Assembly (NCBI RefSeq): GCF_024648825.1
Contig: NZ_JANBBE010000004.1
Coordinates: 372,001-436,000, forward strand
Length of the DNA stretch: 64,000 nucleotides
Direction: 5' to 3'
Origin: Lentzea californiensis
GTDB taxonomy: Bacteria; Actinomycetota; Actinomycetes; Mycobacteriales; Pseudonocardiaceae
The notes beneath the pieces were generated by a model, which saw only the letters and a program-made list of their open reading frames with translations, searched no databases and had not been told where the DNA came from. Positions within the stretch are counted from its first letter, which is position 1; every line of letters starts with the position of its first letter. Below are positions 1-9,488 of this stretch, in pieces. The position numbers were made by a program, and so were the translations under genes.

Positions 1-774
1 GAACCCGTGCACGCGCTTGAACGCGGCGCTGAACCCGAACGCGTCCGCGTACCCGACCCTGCGCGCCACCGAAGCCACCGTCGCCGACGACTCGGCCAGC
101 AGATCGGCCGCCAGCGCCATCCGCCACTCCGTGAGGTACGTCAGCGGTGGCACCCCGACCAGCTTCGCGAACCTGCCCGCCAGCGTCGTCCGCGCCACCC
201 CGGCCTCCTTGGCCAGCAGGGCGAGCGTCCAGGCGCGTTCGGGACTCGCGTGCATCGCCTCGAGGACCGGCCCGACGACCACGTCGGCCCGGGCACCCAG
301 CCACCCGTCGCCGTGCTCGCGGTCGAACCACTCCTTGAGCGCGCACACCATCAGCCAGTCCAGCAACCGGTCCGCCACCACCCCCGGCCCTTCCATGCCG
401 ATGGTGGCGTAGAACTCCGCGCACCCGTCCACCCCCGGCGCCACCAGCGCGTCCGGCAACACCGCGGTGAGCCGCCGCGCCACGGCGCCCGTGACCTCGT
501 ACGTCCCGCTCACCACCGACGCACGCCCCTGCGTCGCGACGGACTCCTGCACCACCAGGATGTCCCCGGCCCTGGCGGTCTGCCCGCGCACGCTGATCTC
601 ACCCGACGCCACCGCGTACAACGTGAGCCCAGGCAACACGCGCGTTCCGTCGATCTCGGTCCGGCGCACACCGGCACCATCCGCGCGCACCCCGCGCAGC
701 AGTTCGTCGAACGGCTCCATGCCCTCCACGATACGGCCCGAACGATCGAACATCGTCGATGAACTCTCACCCAT
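1..774 (-). CDS. AraC-family transcriptional regulator (partial, C-terminus beyond window)
   Basis: 258 codons are visible and the frame runs off the left edge without a stop. The N-terminal half looks like the cupin-type sensor found in AraC regulators that sit beside oxidoreductases. From about residue 185 there is a typical AraC helix-turn-helix: LLAKEAGVARTTLAGRF followed by PLTYLTEWRMALA and a second HTH starting VASVARRVGY. The ATG at 774 is used; a second in-frame ATG lies at 753. The divergent gene starts only 34 bp away, so this regulator probably controls that gene and perhaps itself. The inducer is unknown. Confidence 0.85.
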   Translation of the reverse strand, partial: MGESSSTMFDRSGRIVEGMEPFDELLRGVRADGAGVRRTEIDGTRVLPGLTLYAVASGEISVRGQTARAGDILVVQESVATQGRASVVSGTYEVTGAVARRLTAVLPDALVAPGVDGCAEFYATIGMEGPGVVADRLLDWLMVCALKEWFDREHGDGWLGARADVVVGPVLEAMHASPERAWTLALLAKEAGVARTTLAGRFAKLVGVPPLTYLTEWRMALAADLLAESSATVASVARRVGYADAFGFSAAFKRVHGF

Positions 775-808
775 GTCCTCTCCCCGCCCACACGGGTTGG
801 CTGAGCAC

Positions 809-1612
809 ATGACCGAAGAGATCCTCGTCCTGGGCGCAACCGGCAAGACGGGCCGCCGCGTGGTCCGCACCCTCGAAGCCGCCGGCGCCACCCTCCGCAA
901 GGCCTCCCGCGCGACCGGCTTCGACTGGAACGACCAGTCGACCTGGAAGCAGTTCCTGCACGGCGCCACCGCCGCCTACCTGATCGCCCCGGAAGACCCG
1001 TCCGCCGCGTCACCGTTCGTGGAACTGGCCGCGGCCTCAGGCCTGCGCCGCGTAGTCCTGCTCTCAGGCCGTGGCCTCGACCAGACCCCACCGGACGTCT
1101 TCCGGGGCATGCACGCCGCCGAGAAGGCGGTCAGGTCGAGCGACCTGCCGTGGACCATCCTGCGCGCCAACAACTTCAACCAGAACTTCTCCGAGCAGGT
1201 CTGGCAGCCCGAAATCGACGCGGGCCGCCTCTCCCTGCCCGTCGACGACACCCCGGAACCGTTCGTGGACGTCCAGGACATCGCCGAGGTAGCCGCCCTG
1301 GCCCTCACCACCGACGACCACCAGGGCAAGACCTACGACCTCACCGGCCCGGAGGGAGTCACCTTCGCCACCGCCGTAGCCAAGATCGCCGCAGCCACCG
1401 GCCGCACCATCGAACTGGTCGAACTCACCCCGGCCGAGTACCGCGAAGCCCTGCTGGCCCAAGGCGCCCCAGAAGAGGTGGCCACCGAACTGAACGGCAT
1501 GTTCGAAAGCATGCGCAAGGGCCAGCTGGCCACCCCGACCGACGACGTGGCCCGCCTCCTGAACCGCCCAGCCACCAGCTTCGACGCCTACGTCGCGGAA
1601 ACCTGGCGCTGA
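809..1612 (+). CDS. NmrA-like NAD(P)-binding oxidoreductase
   Basis: 267 residues. The N-terminus has the Rossmann dinucleotide-binding motif GATGKTGRRVV directly after the first strand (EEILVLGATG). The rest resembles the atypical short-chain dehydrogenase/NmrA/YtfG group, which lacks the usual catalytic Tyr-Lys pair; related proteins act as quinone reductases or redox sensors. The motif LPWTILRANNFNQNF in mid-protein is typical of this family. The ATG at 809 puts the glycine motif near residue 8-12 as expected. It is transcribed away from the AraC-type regulator, its likely controller. The 3' end overlaps the convergent membrane-protein gene by 25 bp. Substrate unknown. Confidence 0.85.
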   Translation: MTEEILVLGATGKTGRRVVRTLEAAGATLRKASRATGFDWNDQSTWKQFLHGATAAYLIAPEDPSAASPFVELAAASGLRRVVLLSGRGLDQTPPDVFRGMHAAEKAVRSSDLPWTILRANNFNQNFSEQVWQPEIDAGRLSLPVDDTPEPFVDVQDIAEVAALALTTDDHQGKTYDLTGPEGVTFATAVAKIAAATGRTIELVELTPAEYREALLAQGAPEEVATELNGMFESMRKGQLATPTDDVARLLNRPATSFDAYVAETWR

Positions 1613-1971
1613 CGAGGCAACAACAGGTGCACGGCGAACCCAGCCGCCGTGGCCAGCACCGCCTGGTAGACGACCGACCCCTGGTACCCGCCCCCGACGA
1701 GGAACGCGGCGTCCAGCCCGGTCGTCCACCAGCCGGCCAGCTCACCGAGCCCCAGCACGTGCCACCCGAAGAACCCGGCACACCACCCGCCGACCACCCA
1801 GGCAGCCTGCCCGCCCCGCCGCGCGAACAGGAACGCCGACACCGCGGCCACGGCGTTGAAGGCCAGCGCGATGCCGGTCAGCGTCGCGCCGGGGTTCCAC
1901 AGCAGGGTCGCCGCCGTCTGCACCACGAGCACGCCGACGACCAGCCCGATGCCCAACCGCGTCTTGTCCAC
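1588..1971 (-). CDS. small integral membrane protein of unknown function
   Basis: 127 residues, GTG start. Four hydrophobic segments can be seen (around residues 6-24, 30-50, 55-80 and 92-117), with a basic C-terminus, so a four-helix inner-membrane protein is likely. No family recognised. The start lies 8 nt after the vsr stop on the same strand, so it could be co-transcribed with dcm-vsr, but it may equally be a native chromosomal gene at the island border. Nothing in it suggests a role in DNA modification. Confidence 0.65.
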   Translation of the reverse strand: MDKTRLGIGLVVGVLVVQTAATLLWNPGATLTGIALAFNAVAAVSAFLFARRGGQAAWVVGGWCAGFFGWHVLGLGELAGWWTTGLDAAFLVGGGYQGSVVYQAVLATAAGFAVHLLLPRQRQVSAT

Positions 1972-1979
1972 GAGCTTGA

Positions 1980-2435
1980 TTATTCAGGGGTGCTCGGAGG
2001 TGCGCCTCGCTCGCCCGACGACTCCACTAGGGCTGATATCTGTTCCACTGCCGTCGCAGGGTCCTGGTGTTCCCAGATGCGGACGGGCAACCAACCGGCA
2101 TCACGCAGCATTTGGTCGGTCTCCTGGTCGCGTTCCCTGTTCCCACGAACCTTCTCGGCCCAGTAGGTCGCGTTCGTCGCGGCGACGGTGTGGTGCTCTT
2201 CGCAACCGTGCCAGAAGCAGCCGTCGACGAACACGGCCACCTTGAGCCGGGTGAACACGATGTCCGCAGTGCGCCGGACCCCCGGCAGCGGTCGGTAGGA
2301 GACACGATAACGCAGGCCGCGCGCGTGCAGCAGCCTGCGGATCGCCAACTCCGGCTTCGTGTCGCGGCTCTTGTTGCTCTGCATGCTGCGGCGCACACCG
2401 GCGTTGGCGGCCTTCGTCGGACGTTCGATGCTCAT
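1980..2435 (-). CDS. vsr: very short patch repair (Vsr) endonuclease
   Basis: 151 residues. Vsr nicks 5' of T in T:G mismatches made by deamination of 5-methylcytosine and is normally paired with a cytosine-5 methyltransferase. Seen here: the N-terminal block SNKSRDTKPELAIRRLLHARG, the catalytic-region Asp in TADIVF (about D58), then FVDGCFWHGC (69-78) with paired His at 81-82 and the GNRERD block. The ATG at 2435 is 5 nt after the dcm stop, so the two form an operon. In stand-alone restriction systems a Vsr-like protein can also be the cleaving subunit; with a PD-(D/E)XK protein next door both roles are possible. Confidence 0.93.
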   Translation of the reverse strand: MSIERPTKAANAGVRRSMQSNKSRDTKPELAIRRLLHARGLRYRVSYRPLPGVRRTADIVFTRLKVAVFVDGCFWHGCEEHHTVAATNATYWAEKVRGNRERDQETDQMLRDAGWLPVRIWEHQDPATAVEQISALVESSGERGAPPSTPE

Positions 2436-2440
2436 CGCGG

Positions 2441-3556
2441 TCACTTCGCCGGTCGGTCGGCCAATCCGTTCGCGATGTGCCTGGCCAGGTACTGGGCCAA
2501 CTGCACCGGTACCGCGTTGCCGATCTGGCGTGCGATCTCGAGCTTCGGGCCACACCACTCGAAAGTGTCAGGGAATCCCTGCAACCTGGCGGCTTCGTGA
2601 TGAGTCAGCGCACGGTTCTCGGACGGGTGGATGTAGCGGCCCTTTTCCGGCTTGAAGAACTCCGTGCGGATGGTGACGGACGGCTTGTCCCATCGCAGCC
2701 GGCCCATCACATCGCCTGACCCGGTCGTGTGCTTGATCCAACACGGGGCCTTCAAGTGATCGGGAAGGTCGAACCGGTTGCCGCCTTCCGGGATCGCCTC
2801 GAACCTGTCCTTCGACAGCTGTTGGTAGTTCCGTGTGATGTGCAGCTCGTTCGCGGTGTACTTGCCGGGGACCACGCGACCGAAGACCTCGTACACGCGG
2901 CCAGGCGGCAGGTCGACCTGTGTCTCAGGCACTGCTTGGTTGAGGTCGCTGATGGCATCCTTGACCGTCGGCCATGCCGCAGGCGCGACCTGGACGGCGG
3001 GGAGTGGGATCTGCTCCACGTCGCGGTGCGTGCCGATCACGATCGCACGGCGACGGAGCTGTGACGAGCCGAAGTCGGTGGCTCGAAGGATGCCGAAGTC
3101 GATGCTGTAGTCGCTGAGCTCGCCACCTCGCTGGGTCAGCTTGCGAAGCGCGGCGAACTGCGTCGTCTTCAGGAACTGGTCGACGTTCTCGAGGAGGAAG
3201 GCCTTCGGCCTCACCTTGAGCAGCGTGTCGACGTAGCGTTCCCACAGATCATTGCGCTCGTCGTCCTCGCGCTTGGCACCGAGGTTGGAGAAGCCCTGGC
3301 ACGGCGGGCCTCCCACGACGACATCGGCTTCGGGCAGATCGCCCTTCACCCAGTCCGCGATGTCGCCCTGGTAGATGTGCTCCTCGCCGAAGTTCGCCGC
3401 GTAGGTCGCCGCGGCGTAGAGATCCTTCTCGACCGCGGCGACCGGGGTGAAGCGCTCCGACTCGCGGAACCCCTCGGACAGACCACCGCACCCCGCGAAC
3501 AGATCGATCACCTTGAGCGGTGGCGTCTTCGCGCTGGCTCTGGACCGATCGGACAT
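2441..3556 (-). CDS. dcm: DNA (cytosine-5-)-methyltransferase
   Basis: 371 residues. It transfers methyl from S-adenosylmethionine to carbon 5 of cytosine in DNA. Conserved motifs in order: I DLFAGCGGLSEGF (18-30, SAM binding), IV GGPPCQGFS with catalytic Cys about 86, VI ENV (123-125), VIII SQLRRRAIVIG, then a target-recognition region, a motif IX region HHEAARLQGFPD and X QIGNAVPV near the end. The ATG at 3556 has a GGAG box just upstream; longer in-frame starts would add a non-conserved tail. It heads the minus-strand arm of the defence island and would protect host DNA. Recognition sequence cannot be read from the protein. Confidence 0.95.
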   Translation of the reverse strand: MSDRSRASAKTPPLKVIDLFAGCGGLSEGFRESERFTPVAAVEKDLYAAATYAANFGEEHIYQGDIADWVKGDLPEADVVVGGPPCQGFSNLGAKREDDERNDLWERYVDTLLKVRPKAFLLENVDQFLKTTQFAALRKLTQRGGELSDYSIDFGILRATDFGSSQLRRRAIVIGTHRDVEQIPLPAVQVAPAAWPTVKDAISDLNQAVPETQVDLPPGRVYEVFGRVVPGKYTANELHITRNYQQLSKDRFEAIPEGGNRFDLPDHLKAPCWIKHTTGSGDVMGRLRWDKPSVTIRTEFFKPEKGRYIHPSENRALTHHEAARLQGFPDTFEWCGPKLEIARQIGNAVPVQLAQYLARHIANGLADRPAK

Positions 3557-3865
3557 CGAGCTCCAACTCTGCGTAGCCGGTGAGGTCGTTGTGACCTCGG
3601 ATGGTTCGACCAGCTGATCGAACCTGTGTTCACATGCTAGCCGGCGGATGTCGTTGCATCTACCATGCCCGCCGGCGTGGCGCGGGATCGCGGGCGGTAT
3701 CCGTTTGTACTCCATCTGAGGTCAGTTCCGCCAGATGGTGGCGATTCGAGTAACGAATGGGTCGGCTTGTGCGATCGTAGTTGTTACTTGGCAGATGAGA
3801 GGCCTGGGGCGTATTCGCTCAAAAGCGCCTCGGAAACGCGTTCTGCCCGCACTGGTGGAGGATCT
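3557..3865. promoter_or_regulatory. divergent control region between dcm and the Z1 operon
   Basis: 309 bp without a gene. For the dcm strand a possible -10 (TAGCAT, plus-strand 3634-3639) lies just upstream of a perfect inverted repeat, GGTTCGA (3603-3609) and TCGAACC (3618-3624) with an 8-bp spacer, which would fall near the start of the transcript and could be a repressor or autoregulation site. A second, shorter repeat ATTCG/CGAAT lies at 3744-3758 towards the Z1 gene. The region is less G+C-rich than the chromosome around it. No controller protein gene is present in the island. Confidence 0.45.
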
Positions 3866-6436
3866 GTGTCGTCCAAGCTCGATCAGGTGTACGACGTCTT
3901 CATGGATTTGCTCGAGTCCGGGACGCCGGACGAGGCGATCAAAAAGATGGAGATCCTCAGCGTCGAGCAGGAGCTGTTGCAACAGGTCAGGGATCGTCAC
4001 GAACAAGAGACGATCAAGATCAAGGAACGTGAGGAGCCGAGGTCGGTAGTCCTTGGTAATCGCTTCACCTGGTACACCGGACCTCGTCCCAAGGACAAGT
4101 GCTGGCCCGCTATCAAGGGCCTGCTGGTCAAGGACGGATGGTCCGAGTCGTCGATCGATAATCTCGACACGGCGTCGACCAAGGTCGTCTCGATGCTCAG
4201 TCATCCGAAGGAAAAGGCGTTCTCCGCTCGCGGCTTGGTCGTCGGGTACGTTCAATCAGGTAAAACCACGAACTTCACCGCGGTCATGGCCAAAGCCGCC
4301 GATCGCGGGTACAAGTTGTTCATCGTGCTGGCGGGTATCCACAACGGTTTGCGCAGGCAAACGCAGTTGCGGTTGGAGCAGCAGCTGGTCAGGCCCAACC
4401 CCTCGGGCTGGATGCAGCTCACCGACCCGGACAAGGACTTCTCTCCGCCCGCCAACGCCACGGCGTACTTCGCCACGGCCAACAAGCAGCACGTCCTGTG
4501 CGTCATAAAGAAGAACCGGGCCGTGCTCGAGAAGTTCGACCAGTGGCTCGCTTCCGCGAAGGAACATCTGCGCGACAGCCCCGCGCTGATCATCGACGAC
4601 GAGGCGGACCAGGCCACGGTCGCGACCGGCACGATCAACCCTTTGATCTGCCGGATCCTCAACCGGCTGCCGAAGTCCGCGTACGTCGGCTACACGGCCA
4701 CGCCGTTCGCGAACCTCCTGATCGACCCGTCGGTGCCAGAAGACCTCTATCCCAAGGACTTCATCGTCAACCTGCCCCAACCGGAGGGTCACTTCGGCAC
4801 CGAGGTGCTGTTCGGTCGGGACGCGTTGGACGGCGAGGATCCGGAAGACGTCTTCGACGGGCATGACATGATCCGTGATGTGCCCGATGACGAGGTGCAC
4901 CTCGTCCGGCCCGTCTCGAAGACGGACGTCGACGGCTTCATGCCTACGATCTCCGGAAGTCTCCGCCAGGCGATTCTCTACTTCTGGCTGACCACGGCGG
5001 CTCGGCGTGTGCGCGGCACCGGCAAGGCCCACTGCACCATGCTGATCCACACGAGTGTGAACACCTCGGTGCACAACAGTTTCGGTCCACCGCTTCGAGG
5101 GTTGCGAGAGAAGTGCCTGCAAGCGGTCGAAGCAGGCGATCGGGGCCTGCTCGACGAGTTCCGTGAAATCTGGGAAAAGGAGACCGGCAAAGTCGACGCC
5201 GCGGCTTTCGGTGAACGCACACTGGAGTTCAGCGAACTCGAGCCGATGCTGGCGGAGGCCATCCGGTCGTGTCGGATCATCATGGACAACTCGAGCAGCA
5301 AGGACAGGCTCGACTACGAGGGCGGTCCGGTCACCGCCATCGCGGTCGGCGGCAACACGTTGTCCCGTGGCCTCACTCTCGAAGGTCTGGCGGTGAGCTA
5401 CTTCGTGCGGGCCGTCTCGGCGTACGACACGCTGCTGCAGATGGGGCGTTGGTTCGGATATCGCAACGGTTACGCGGACTTGCCCCGGATCTGGATGACC
5501 GTCGAGCTTCGTGACTGGTTCCGCCATCTCGCCACGGTGGAGAACGAGATGCGGCGTGACGTCGATGTCTACATGGTCGAGGACAAGACACCGCTGCAGT
5601 TCGCGGTACGGCTCAGGACCCATCCGAAGCTGAGAGTCACCGCGGCGGCGAAGATGAAGGACGCCGTCAAGGCGGAGTTCGCTTACGGCGGGCAGCGCAT
5701 TCAGACCAGGTACTTCAAGACGGACCCCAAGTGGTTGTTGAACAACCAGCAGGCGGCCAAGAGTCTTGTCGCAGGCTCGATCGCCGACGGGGCGTTCCAG
5801 GATTCCGATGTGCCTGCTGGACGGTTCCTGTTCCGCGATGTCGATCATGAGCGGGTTCTGGACTTCCTGGAGACCTACGAGTTCCATGAGAGGTCCCAGG
5901 AATGCGACGCGGGCCTGATCTCCGCCTACATCAAGAAGCGCGTGACCGCGGCCTCGGCGCTGCGTCGATGGAACGTCGCGATCGTCGGTAACCCGTTGGG
6001 CAAGCCAAACACCAGGTCCTTCGAGTTCGCGTCCGGCGTCGAGATCGGACAGAACACCCGCGCTCGACTGCCGGGAGCCATCACCGACGGAACCGTCGAC
6101 ATCAAGACGTTGATGAGCCGCAGGGACGCGGCCATCGACCTGCGGACACCCAAGAGCAAGAGCGGCCTGAGCGAGGGAGAGATCGAGGATCTGCGTCGTT
6201 CCCAGTCGCCATCGACCGGACTCCTCGTTCTCTACGCGATCGACAAGGACTCCAAGCCTCACAAGACGCATCGTGATCCGCTCGGCTTGGAAGAGGACGC
6301 CATCGGCGTCGGATTGGTGTTCCCGAAGCCGAGCGGTCAGGACAACGCCGTCAAGTGGACGTACGTCAGCGCGGACCTGTCGAAGGTCGACATCGAGGAG
6401 GAAGACCTCACCAGCCTGTACGAAGAGGAGAGGTGA
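3866..6436 (+). CDS. Z1-domain helicase-like ATPase of a restriction/defence operon
   Basis: 856 residues from GTG 3866, which has a GGAGG box 4 nt upstream. Superfamily 2 helicase-type motifs are clear: Walker A GYVQSGKTTN (about 127-136), Walker B LIIDDEADQA (about 241), GYTATPFANLL after it, and the combined motif V/VI block GGNTLSRGLTLEG (about 495) through QMGRWFGYR. The QSGKT and LSRGLTLEG forms mark the Z1 family, known from restriction-modification operons with cytosine methylases and GHKL ATPases. It likely couples ATP hydrolysis to DNA translocation or remodelling. Its stop overlaps the next start by 1 nt. Confidence 0.92.
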   Translation: MSSKLDQVYDVFMDLLESGTPDEAIKKMEILSVEQELLQQVRDRHEQETIKIKEREEPRSVVLGNRFTWYTGPRPKDKCWPAIKGLLVKDGWSESSIDNLDTASTKVVSMLSHPKEKAFSARGLVVGYVQSGKTTNFTAVMAKAADRGYKLFIVLAGIHNGLRRQTQLRLEQQLVRPNPSGWMQLTDPDKDFSPPANATAYFATANKQHVLCVIKKNRAVLEKFDQWLASAKEHLRDSPALIIDDEADQATVATGTINPLICRILNRLPKSAYVGYTATPFANLLIDPSVPEDLYPKDFIVNLPQPEGHFGTEVLFGRDALDGEDPEDVFDGHDMIRDVPDDEVHLVRPVSKTDVDGFMPTISGSLRQAILYFWLTTAARRVRGTGKAHCTMLIHTSVNTSVHNSFGPPLRGLREKCLQAVEAGDRGLLDEFREIWEKETGKVDAAAFGERTLEFSELEPMLAEAIRSCRIIMDNSSSKDRLDYEGGPVTAIAVGGNTLSRGLTLEGLAVSYFVRAVSAYDTLLQMGRWFGYRNGYADLPRIWMTVELRDWFRHLATVENEMRRDVDVYMVEDKTPLQFAVRLRTHPKLRVTAAAKMKDAVKAEFAYGGQRIQTRYFKTDPKWLLNNQQAAKSLVAGSIADGAFQDSDVPAGRFLFRDVDHERVLDFLETYEFHERSQECDAGLISAYIKKRVTAASALRRWNVAIVGNPLGKPNTRSFEFASGVEIGQNTRARLPGAITDGTVDIKTLMSRRDAAIDLRTPKSKSGLSEGEIEDLRRSQSPSTGLLVLYAIDKDSKPHKTHRDPLGLEEDAIGVGLVFPKPSGQDNAVKWTYVSADLSKVDIEEEDLTSLYEEER

Positions 6437-7434
6437 TGGCCGACCATCTCCGAAGCCTGTTGGACGAGCACTGGAACAAGCTCGAACAAGAGGTGGCCTC
6501 CGCCCCGAACAGGCTTCGAACGTCCCGACTTCCGTCCGTTTCGGACAACGGGAGTCTCAACGCGGCCATGGACCACGAAGGACTCCGCCACCTGCTCGTG
6601 CCGTTGTCCTCGACGCAACACGTGCGGACGAGTGGAGACGGATCGGCACTGCGCCTGAGGGAACGACCTCTCGAAGACGAGGCGTCCTACGTTCGGTACG
6701 CCGATTTGTGTTGTACACGAACCGATCTCAACGACGTGTTCACGAGTCTGTGCGTGGACGTGCTTCAGGCCGTTGAGGCGAAGCCGGACCGACCGTTGAA
6801 GGCGCTGTACTCGGTGCTCAACCGGTGGCGGTCCTTGTTCCAGAAGTCGTCCTCGGAGCTCGGGCCCGAACAACTCGCCGGACTGTTCGGCGAGCTCCTC
6901 GTGCTCAAGAGGCTGCTGGAGTCGTGGCCGACCGCCACCGACTGGTGGTTCGGACCGAATGGTGCCCGACACGACTTCGTCGCGGAAGGGCACGCCATCG
7001 AGGTCAAGTCGTCGCTTGCTCCGGAAGAGCGCAGATTTCGCGTTCACGGTGCCGCACAGCTGGAGGTACCTGCGGGAGGTGACCTCGACCTTGTGTGGTT
7101 CAGGCTCTCCCGATCACAGGGGCAGGGCGCGGGACTGTTGGACCTGCTCGATCAGATCAGGCGACTTGCCGACGACGAGAGCGGCTTCTTCACCAAGTTG
7201 TCGATGGTGGGCTATCGGCCGGTGGACGCGGACCTCTACCGAGATGTTCGGTTCATCGTTCACGAGGAGCGGTGGTACGAGATCGACGACTCGTTCCCAC
7301 GAGTTCGCTCCGAGTCGATTCCGGAGTCCGTCAGAGACGTTCACTACACCGTGGACCTGGACACCGTCGCGACGCAGCCGCTGAACAAGTCGCAGATCGA
7401 GGATCGCCTCGCCGAGATCCTTCGGGGGAATTGA
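6436..7434 (+). CDS. PD-(D/E)XK motif nuclease (DUF4420-type)
   Basis: 332 residues. The nuclease core is visible: GLFGELLVL with Glu about 153, then HDF with Asp about 180, and IEVKSS with the E-x-K pair about 189-191, each at the spacing expected of a restriction-endonuclease fold. The surrounding sequence matches the family annotated as PD-(D/E)XK motif protein in Z1/GHKL restriction operons. It is the most likely effector nuclease of the island. ATG 6436 overlaps the Z1 stop (TGATG) and its own stop overlaps the next ATG, so translation is coupled on both sides. Confidence 0.88.
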   Translation: MADHLRSLLDEHWNKLEQEVASAPNRLRTSRLPSVSDNGSLNAAMDHEGLRHLLVPLSSTQHVRTSGDGSALRLRERPLEDEASYVRYADLCCTRTDLNDVFTSLCVDVLQAVEAKPDRPLKALYSVLNRWRSLFQKSSSELGPEQLAGLFGELLVLKRLLESWPTATDWWFGPNGARHDFVAEGHAIEVKSSLAPEERRFRVHGAAQLEVPAGGDLDLVWFRLSRSQGQGAGLLDLLDQIRRLADDESGFFTKLSMVGYRPVDADLYRDVRFIVHEERWYEIDDSFPRVRSESIPESVRDVHYTVDLDTVATQPLNKSQIEDRLAEILRGN

Positions 7435-9488
7435 TGAACAACGCCGCGTGGTACTCACAGCCCTTTCCGCCCGATGGAGCGAGTGCTGCCGAAGGGATCC
7501 GCAACCAGCTCGGCCGTCCAGAGCTGGACCTCTTGACCGTTCTGGTGCGGGAGTCTGCTCAGAACAGTTGGGACGCAAGGCTTCCTGGACACACCGTCGA
7601 CTACCGGATCGACTACCAGACGGTCGGCGCCGCTCACGCTCCGGTCTGGCGTGATGAGCTCCTGCGGGACGCACCCCAGACCGAACATCTGCCGCTCAGA
7701 GCGTCGTTGTCGGCGTCGACGATCGACATCCTGACGATCTCGGATCGGGGGACCAGCGGACTGGGCGGACCGACGCGAGCGGACAGCGCGGTCACCCAGG
7801 ACCACGACTTCGTCTCCTTCGTGCGCAACATCGGTGAGCCTCGGGACACCGCCCACGGCGGCGGCACCTACGGCTTCGGCAAGGGCATCTTCTACTTGAT
7901 CGCAAAATCCGGTGCTGTGCTCGTGCACACCCGGTGCCGTGTCGAAGGCGGATTCGAGACCCGGCTCATCGGGTGTGCTCTCTGGCAGAGCCACGTCAAG
8001 GGCAACGGCTCCAAGGCGACGCGCTACACAGGGCGTCACTGGTGGGGAAACAGGAAGGCCGATGTCGTAGAGCCTCTGACCGGCCCAGACGCGGAGATGA
8101 TGGCCTACAGGCTCGGCCTGCGCGCTTTCGAAGCAGATGAGACCGGGACCAGCATCGTGGTGATTGATCCCGAACTCGGTGACCGCGAACCGCACGAGGC
8201 GACTGACTACCTGGCCGACGCCATCCTGTGGAATCTGTGGCCGAAGATGCTGTCCGTTGCAGACGAGCGGCCACCGATGACTTTCTCCGTGCGGCATCAG
8301 GGGTCTGAGGTCACCGTCCCGGACCCCAGGGACACTCGACCGATCGACCTCTTCGTCGAGGCGTACGAGAACATGTGCTCGGCGGAGAAGGGCCACGTGC
8401 TCGAGTCGTTCAATCCGAGGCGCGTGCTCGGCAGGCTAGGGCTGGAGAAGCGGCCCGCGTTGCCGTTGGAACCCACGCCGGCCGCCACCGGGATGGGCAT
8501 CGAGAAGACGGTTCACCACGTCTGTCTGATGCGAACCGCTGAACTCGTCGTGACCTACCACCAAGGTCCGAAACCGGCTGCGGAGTACCTGTCCTATGCC
8601 GGTGTGTTCCGCGTGACGGAGGAGATGGACGCGACGTTCGCTTCGTCCGAGCCGCCGACTCACGACGCCTGGGCGTGGCAATCGTTGGAGGGCCGAGACA
8701 AAACCTTCGTGAGGGTCGCCTTCACACGCTTGAAGGAGAAGCTCGACGCACTCGTCGCGATCAACGACAAGGTCAGGTCGCCTGGCGCGGAGGTGCCACT
8801 AGGCGCGGCGAGCAGGGAGTTCTCCAGTCTGGTGACCGGATCGTGGGGCATCGGCGGCGGCGTCCGATTCGGGAAGCCGAAGGTGAACCCGGTGGCGCAG
8901 AACGACGACGAGGACGTCGAGTGGGAGCCGGAAAGGCGCGATGTGTTCGTGGCCGAAACTCTCTCGCCGGGCTCGAATCCTGTGCCTGACACGCCTGCCT
9001 GGGACGGCGGACGGTATCCCGGTGGCGACGAGGTTCCCGATGATCGAACCGGGCTTCGACCGGACATGCCGACGCAGGACGCGCGGCCTGGCTGGGATTC
9101 TCTGGCCGGCACGCTCCCTGCGGCACCTCGACCACAGCCGCCGGCCGCACGCCCGAAGGTGCAGTACGTCGCCGAGCCCTACTACGAGATCCGCGACGGA
9201 AACGTGGTTCTGGTGCAGGAGTTCCGGTTGCCGGTGCCCGGCACACAACAGGTCTCGCCCCAACTGGCGATCCTGTTGCCGGGCAACGGTGTGCGGGAGA
9301 TGGATCCCCCCATCGGCGCGGCTCGACCGGAGTTCTTCGGTTGGGAGAGTGAACGAGGACTGCTCGACCGCACGAACGACCTCGTCGTCTCGGGAGGCCC
9401 GGGCATCTGGCGGCTGCTGGTAGTTCCCGCGCCTGACACGGTGACCGAGATCGGCGTCGCTGTGAAGCGTGCGGAGGTGGCGAGGTGA
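7434..9488 (+). CDS. GHKL (MutL/MORC/Hsp90-type) ATPase of the defence operon
   Basis: 684 residues. The Bergerat ATP-binding fold is seen in the N-terminal 160 residues: N-box VRESAQNSWDA (E40, N44, D47), G1 box SDRGTSGLGG (D104 onwards) and glycine-rich G2 loop HGGGTYGFGKG (141-151). The C-terminal half carries no known domain; a proline-rich stretch lies around residues 560-580. GHKL ATPases of this type have been described in restriction-modification operons together with Z1, Vsr and cytosine methylases as relatives of eukaryotic MORC proteins; ATP-driven clamp closure on DNA is the presumed role. Start overlaps the nuclease stop (ATGA). Confidence 0.9.
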   Translation: MNNAAWYSQPFPPDGASAAEGIRNQLGRPELDLLTVLVRESAQNSWDARLPGHTVDYRIDYQTVGAAHAPVWRDELLRDAPQTEHLPLRASLSASTIDILTISDRGTSGLGGPTRADSAVTQDHDFVSFVRNIGEPRDTAHGGGTYGFGKGIFYLIAKSGAVLVHTRCRVEGGFETRLIGCALWQSHVKGNGSKATRYTGRHWWGNRKADVVEPLTGPDAEMMAYRLGLRAFEADETGTSIVVIDPELGDREPHEATDYLADAILWNLWPKMLSVADERPPMTFSVRHQGSEVTVPDPRDTRPIDLFVEAYENMCSAEKGHVLESFNPRRVLGRLGLEKRPALPLEPTPAATGMGIEKTVHHVCLMRTAELVVTYHQGPKPAAEYLSYAGVFRVTEEMDATFASSEPPTHDAWAWQSLEGRDKTFVRVAFTRLKEKLDALVAINDKVRSPGAEVPLGAASREFSSLVTGSWGIGGGVRFGKPKVNPVAQNDDEDVEWEPERRDVFVAETLSPGSNPVPDTPAWDGGRYPGGDEVPDDRTGLRPDMPTQDARPGWDSLAGTLPAAPRPQPPAARPKVQYVAEPYYEIRDGNVVLVQEFRLPVPGTQQVSPQLAILLPGNGVREMDPPIGAARPEFFGWESERGLLDRTNDLVVSGGPGIWRLLVVPAPDTVTEIGVAVKRAEVAR

